This document shows positions 61,041 to 64,000 of a stretch of 64,000 nt of DNA, one piece after another; the stretch's first letter is position 1; each line of letters starts with the position of its first letter. The DNA lies in contig NW_001865043.1 of assembly GCF_000002865.3 (NCBI RefSeq), positions 1,385,317 to 1,449,316 of the forward strand. Reading direction: 5' to 3'. The notes under the pieces are model-generated. The model worked only from the letters and a program-made list of their open reading frames with translations, did not search any database and was not told the DNA's origin. Position numbers and translations under genes: made by a program. Source of the DNA: Monosiga brevicollis MX1 (Eukaryota; Opisthokonta; Choanoflagellata; Craspedida; Salpingoecidae).

Positions 61041-64000
61041 CTATACTTCAGCCTCAACGACACCATCCTCGGTGGTGACGGCTGTGGATTGTTCGGCGGC
61101 GCTAGAAGAAAGAACAGGAACTTGTATGTTGCGGCGGACGGGCTGGACCACAGTTTGTTGCCCTTGTACCACTGTTGCTTTGCGTCCGGGTGCGACAAAA
61201 CCTCGCCGTGGGGATTGAACCGGCGGTAACGGCGGGACGTAACTGGGAGTTCCATTGGGCGGGGCAGGCCGACCGCGCAGAGGACTCAAGGTCAGAGCAC
61301 CGCTCCCGACCTTGCTGGATAAGGATCCTTGTGATTGTAGGGGGGGCAGCGTCTCTGGGCGCGGCACGGGGCCGCTTGTGGAGCTGGAGATCATTCCCGC
61401 ACCAGCACCCACTGCCGTCATGGGAATCTTGTTCTCGCTGGCTGCGGCTGCGTTTTTCAGTCGCTGATGCCTGGTGGAGGGGGCGGTCAAGGGGCACAAA
61501 GACGTTGGTAAGCTCCAAGGAATTGCTTGGACGCACTGGCAGCAAAAAAAAAACAAAAAACAAAAAAAGTACATGACAGACCTCTCGTAGGTGTAGCCAA
61601 TGGCCACAACGGCCACAAATAGGGTTGTGACCACAATGATAATCAGCGGCACAACATCAAGCTCTAGTGCGCATGGTAAAAGAGTCACAAAGTCAATATC
61701 TGCAAAATTCAGGCATCAAAGCACGTGGCATGCAAACGCCAAGGTACTCAAGTCGAACCTTCATCTTCGGTGCGTACGGTGACGGCGAGCGAAGCCGCAC
61801 TAGACCCTGCCGTGGTTCGAGCCACCACGGAGATCGAATATTGCTGTTTTCAACGTATGCATGAGGGGTGAAGGTTAAGAACTTAATGTGCAAACCAGCA
61901 GCTCCACAAGATGTCACGCACCGTATCTTGGCGCAAGCCAGTCAGAACTAGCGAGAAGGTGTCAGGCGCCACCACTCCGTACTCCTCGTGGTCCAGCAAA
62001 ACGGCATACTCGGTAATGTTGCCGTTGGCTGTGACTGGACGTGACCAGCTCACATTCAACCGGTTTGTGCCCAGCACCGTGACAGTGGGGGCATACATGC
62101 GTGAAGGTACTAGAAACAGCAGCAACGAGGAAGCCCATCAGACATCATGGACCGGTCTACAGGCGCCGGTCGGGGCGGCCACTGTAAATGGGAGGGGAAG
62201 GGACAAGAGGTAGCGACGAACCAGAGTCGGCGGTTTGGACAACGATGGGCGCGCTTTGAGCGGATTCGCCGGCCGACGTCACGGCTGTCGAGGCCAAGGT
62301 ATAACGCGTTGCGGGTGCCAATCCACCAAGCGTGACCATGGTTGAATTGCTTTGGGCCACAAGAAACATGGTTGTATTGACTTTGGGCTCGTAGCCGTCC
62401 AAGACTTGAACCTGCTCAAGGACATACACGTTAAAGTAGAGAATAGCACCATTTGGCTGCTCGGGCGTGATCAGGTGCAAAATTGTGCCGTTGAATGTGG
62501 TTGAGACCTCTGCAGGGGCCTGCACCCCGACAGACACTGGGAAGACGGGACGACAAGTACAACAATTAACGACACGCATGTGAGTGTGATAACTGCAGCG
62601 AGCAGATGAAAATTGCTTTGTGCGTCGACAGGCGAGGAATTTGTGCTAATCGTACCAGCTTCTTGAGTCGTAAAAACGATGGGGCTGCTGAAATTGCCAG
62701 GGCTCGCCAAAGTCCACGGCTGGATTGCAACGTGATAGACCGTGTGGGGCTTGAGTCCAATCAGTTCATATGCGATTTGATTTCCGGGTAGCTCAATAGT
62801 GCCATTGGAGGCTGTTGGGGAGGTGACTGTCACAATATACTTGATGATGGCACCGTTGGGCTGCGCCGGTGTCGTCCATTGCAGCCGAGCAGTTGTCGAA
62901 GTGACGTTGCTCACCATGGGGGTGGGCATGCCCGCAGGAGCTACGCGTAAAAGCCATTGTCATGACAGAGTCATTTTGACACAAGTGAGCAGGATGCTTT
63001 GCAAACAAACGAACATGGCCCACGAGCTTTGGACCAGAGGTGGGGATGAGCACATACCGGCTGGCAAAGTTTGCACTGGATAAGATGAACTGTTGGGACC
63101 GTAGCCCAGACTGGTCGCTGCTGCAATCTGGAACGTATGTGTGGTGCCGGGGTTCAAGCCAGTGACTTCACACCAAAACTGATTTGTCACAACACAAGCG
63201 GAAGCGCCGTCCAAGTAGACAGCATAGCCTGTGATGATGCCGTTAGTGCCCGTGCTCAGCGCAGCCCACGTCACATTCAGACTACTGGACGTGGCTTGCG
63301 CGCTGAGTATAGTCGGGCTGCTGCTCGGAAGGTCTTCAAGTGTGGCGAACGTAAAGTTGCCGCCCCAGGGACCGCTGCCAATGGCCGTGGCCACACGGGC
63401 ACGCACGCTGTAGGTGGTGTATGGCTCAAGACCGCTTGCCATAAAGTGACCCGAATCACCGGAGAGGGTGCTAACAAAGGAGCCTCCCATAGTATACAGC
63501 TCCAATTCAAACTACATTGGTTGGTACACCCAACCAAGGGAGTGTGGCGCACAAAGTCAGACGGAAGTGGACAGCCACATGTGGCAAAACGGTCGGACGG
63601 CTTGCTGGGGCGTGGAATCAACTTGCCTCAATCAAGACGCCATTGGCCACAGCAGGAGCAGTGACACTCAGGTTGAGGGTACGGCTGGTGGCACCAAGGA
63701 AGCTGATGCTGGCAGGCGCCTCCGGGACTAGAGTTGAGCAAAGCTGAGGTGAGGACTTTATGCGCATTCGCAATCAATGAGAAAACATGAAACATGGCCA
63801 GCCTGCTCTTACCACTCTCAAGGGTACGAAAGGAGAGGGGCGGGGCGGCTAGGCTGGCACCCAGCTCATTGTGGGCAATGTAGGTCAACGTGTAATTGGT
63901 GTAGGGCTTGAGGTTTGACAAATCAACCAAGATGGGGTCGACCAGCTCGTTTGTGGTTGCATCGCGCTGCAAGTATTCACTACGAACGCGTTATCCCCCC
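61041..64000 (-). CDS. Fibronectin type III repeat single-pass receptor (5' partial)
   Basis: Cell-surface protein, truncated at the window end on its N-terminal side. At least five fibronectin-III modules are visible in order, for example LSNLKPYTNYTLTYIAHNEL, SGLEPYTTYSVRARVATAIG, VTGLNPGTTHTFQIAAATSL, IGLKPHTVYHVAIQPWTLA and LAPATRYTLASTAVTSAGES; each ends in the L-P-x-T-x-Y pattern. Many N-x-S/T sites suggest glycosylation. One transmembrane helix (PLIIIVVTTLFVAVVAIGYT) is followed, after an intron with A-runs, by a cytoplasmic tail of about 130 residues. The tail is Ser/Pro-rich (YVPPLPPVQSPRRG) and ends DGVVEAEV before the TAG at 61041-61043. No kinase or phosphatase domain follows the membrane helix. 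It may act as an adhesion molecule or co-receptor. Introns often fall at module edges. Confidence 0.85.

Noticed and set aside
61805-61830. GGTTCGAGCC looks like a tRNA B box
   Set aside because: It lies in a fibronectin-III exon and no A box, acceptor stem or cloverleaf fits around it.

Overview
This is nuclear DNA from a small-genome protist on the animal side of the tree, most likely a choanoflagellate (Monosiga-like). The reasons: GC-rich coding sequence, many short (about 60-150 bp) GT..AG introns, very compact intergenic spaces, and gene content that mixes animal-type genes (TAO kinase, ADAM-type metalloprotease, fibronectin-III receptor, DZIP1, HSPBAP1, DCAF10, NOSIP) with genes typical of fungi and protists (cytochrome c/ascorbate peroxidase, alcohol-acetyltransferase-like enzyme). 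The species is inferred, not proven. There is no bacterial, viral, CRISPR or operon structure. Gene models were built by eye from splice signals and family conservation, so domain calls are stronger than exact exon edges.

Layout. 1-2341 (+): 3' end of a HECT ubiquitin ligase. 2598-3846 (-): unrecognised gene with an acidic tail. 4557-6230 (+): intronless protein kinase with a C-terminal coiled coil. 6608-10093 (-): TAO-type Ste20 kinase. 10986-12881 (+): GMP reductase. 13184-14611 (-): FAHD2-like hydrolase. 15374-16533 (+): coiled-coil protein. 17071-21171 (-): DZIP1-like ciliary zinc-finger protein. 21834-23159 (+) and 23872-26031 (+): two adjacent intronless genes, an unrecognised protein with an RGG box and a Tc1/mariner-type DDE transposase-like protein with a long acidic tail. 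26778-30778 (+): nuclear protein with a Tudor-like domain, two RanBP2 zinc fingers and C2H2 fingers. 31472-33426 (+): unrecognised His-rich-start protein. 34694-37666 (+): membrane-anchored ADAM-like metalloprotease. 38729-40519 (+): SURF1. 40965-41255 (-): small AT-hook protein. 41567 to about 42962 (+): HSPBAP1-like JmjC protein. 43095-45000 (-): HHxxxDG acyltransferase. 45705-47575 (+): PDIA6-like disulfide isomerase ending in KDEL. 47889-49212 (-): mitochondrial-type haem peroxidase. 50040-52107 (-): NOSIP. 52400-54545 (+): DCAF10-like WD40 protein. 54658-55399 (-): small Cys/Trp-rich protein. 56037-60635 (+): exportin-2/CSE1. 61041-64000 (-): fibronectin-III receptor, cut by the window end.

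The genes are ordinary eukaryotic housekeeping and signalling genes that do not form one pathway. Ubiquitin functions recur (HECT, NOSIP, DCAF10), as do mitochondrial ones (SURF1, peroxidase). Long GA and GT/CA microsatellites sit almost only in the spaces upstream of gene starts. The most interesting stretch is 21172-26270: a 7-bp minisatellite, then two intron-free genes, one derived from a DNA transposon and possibly domesticated.
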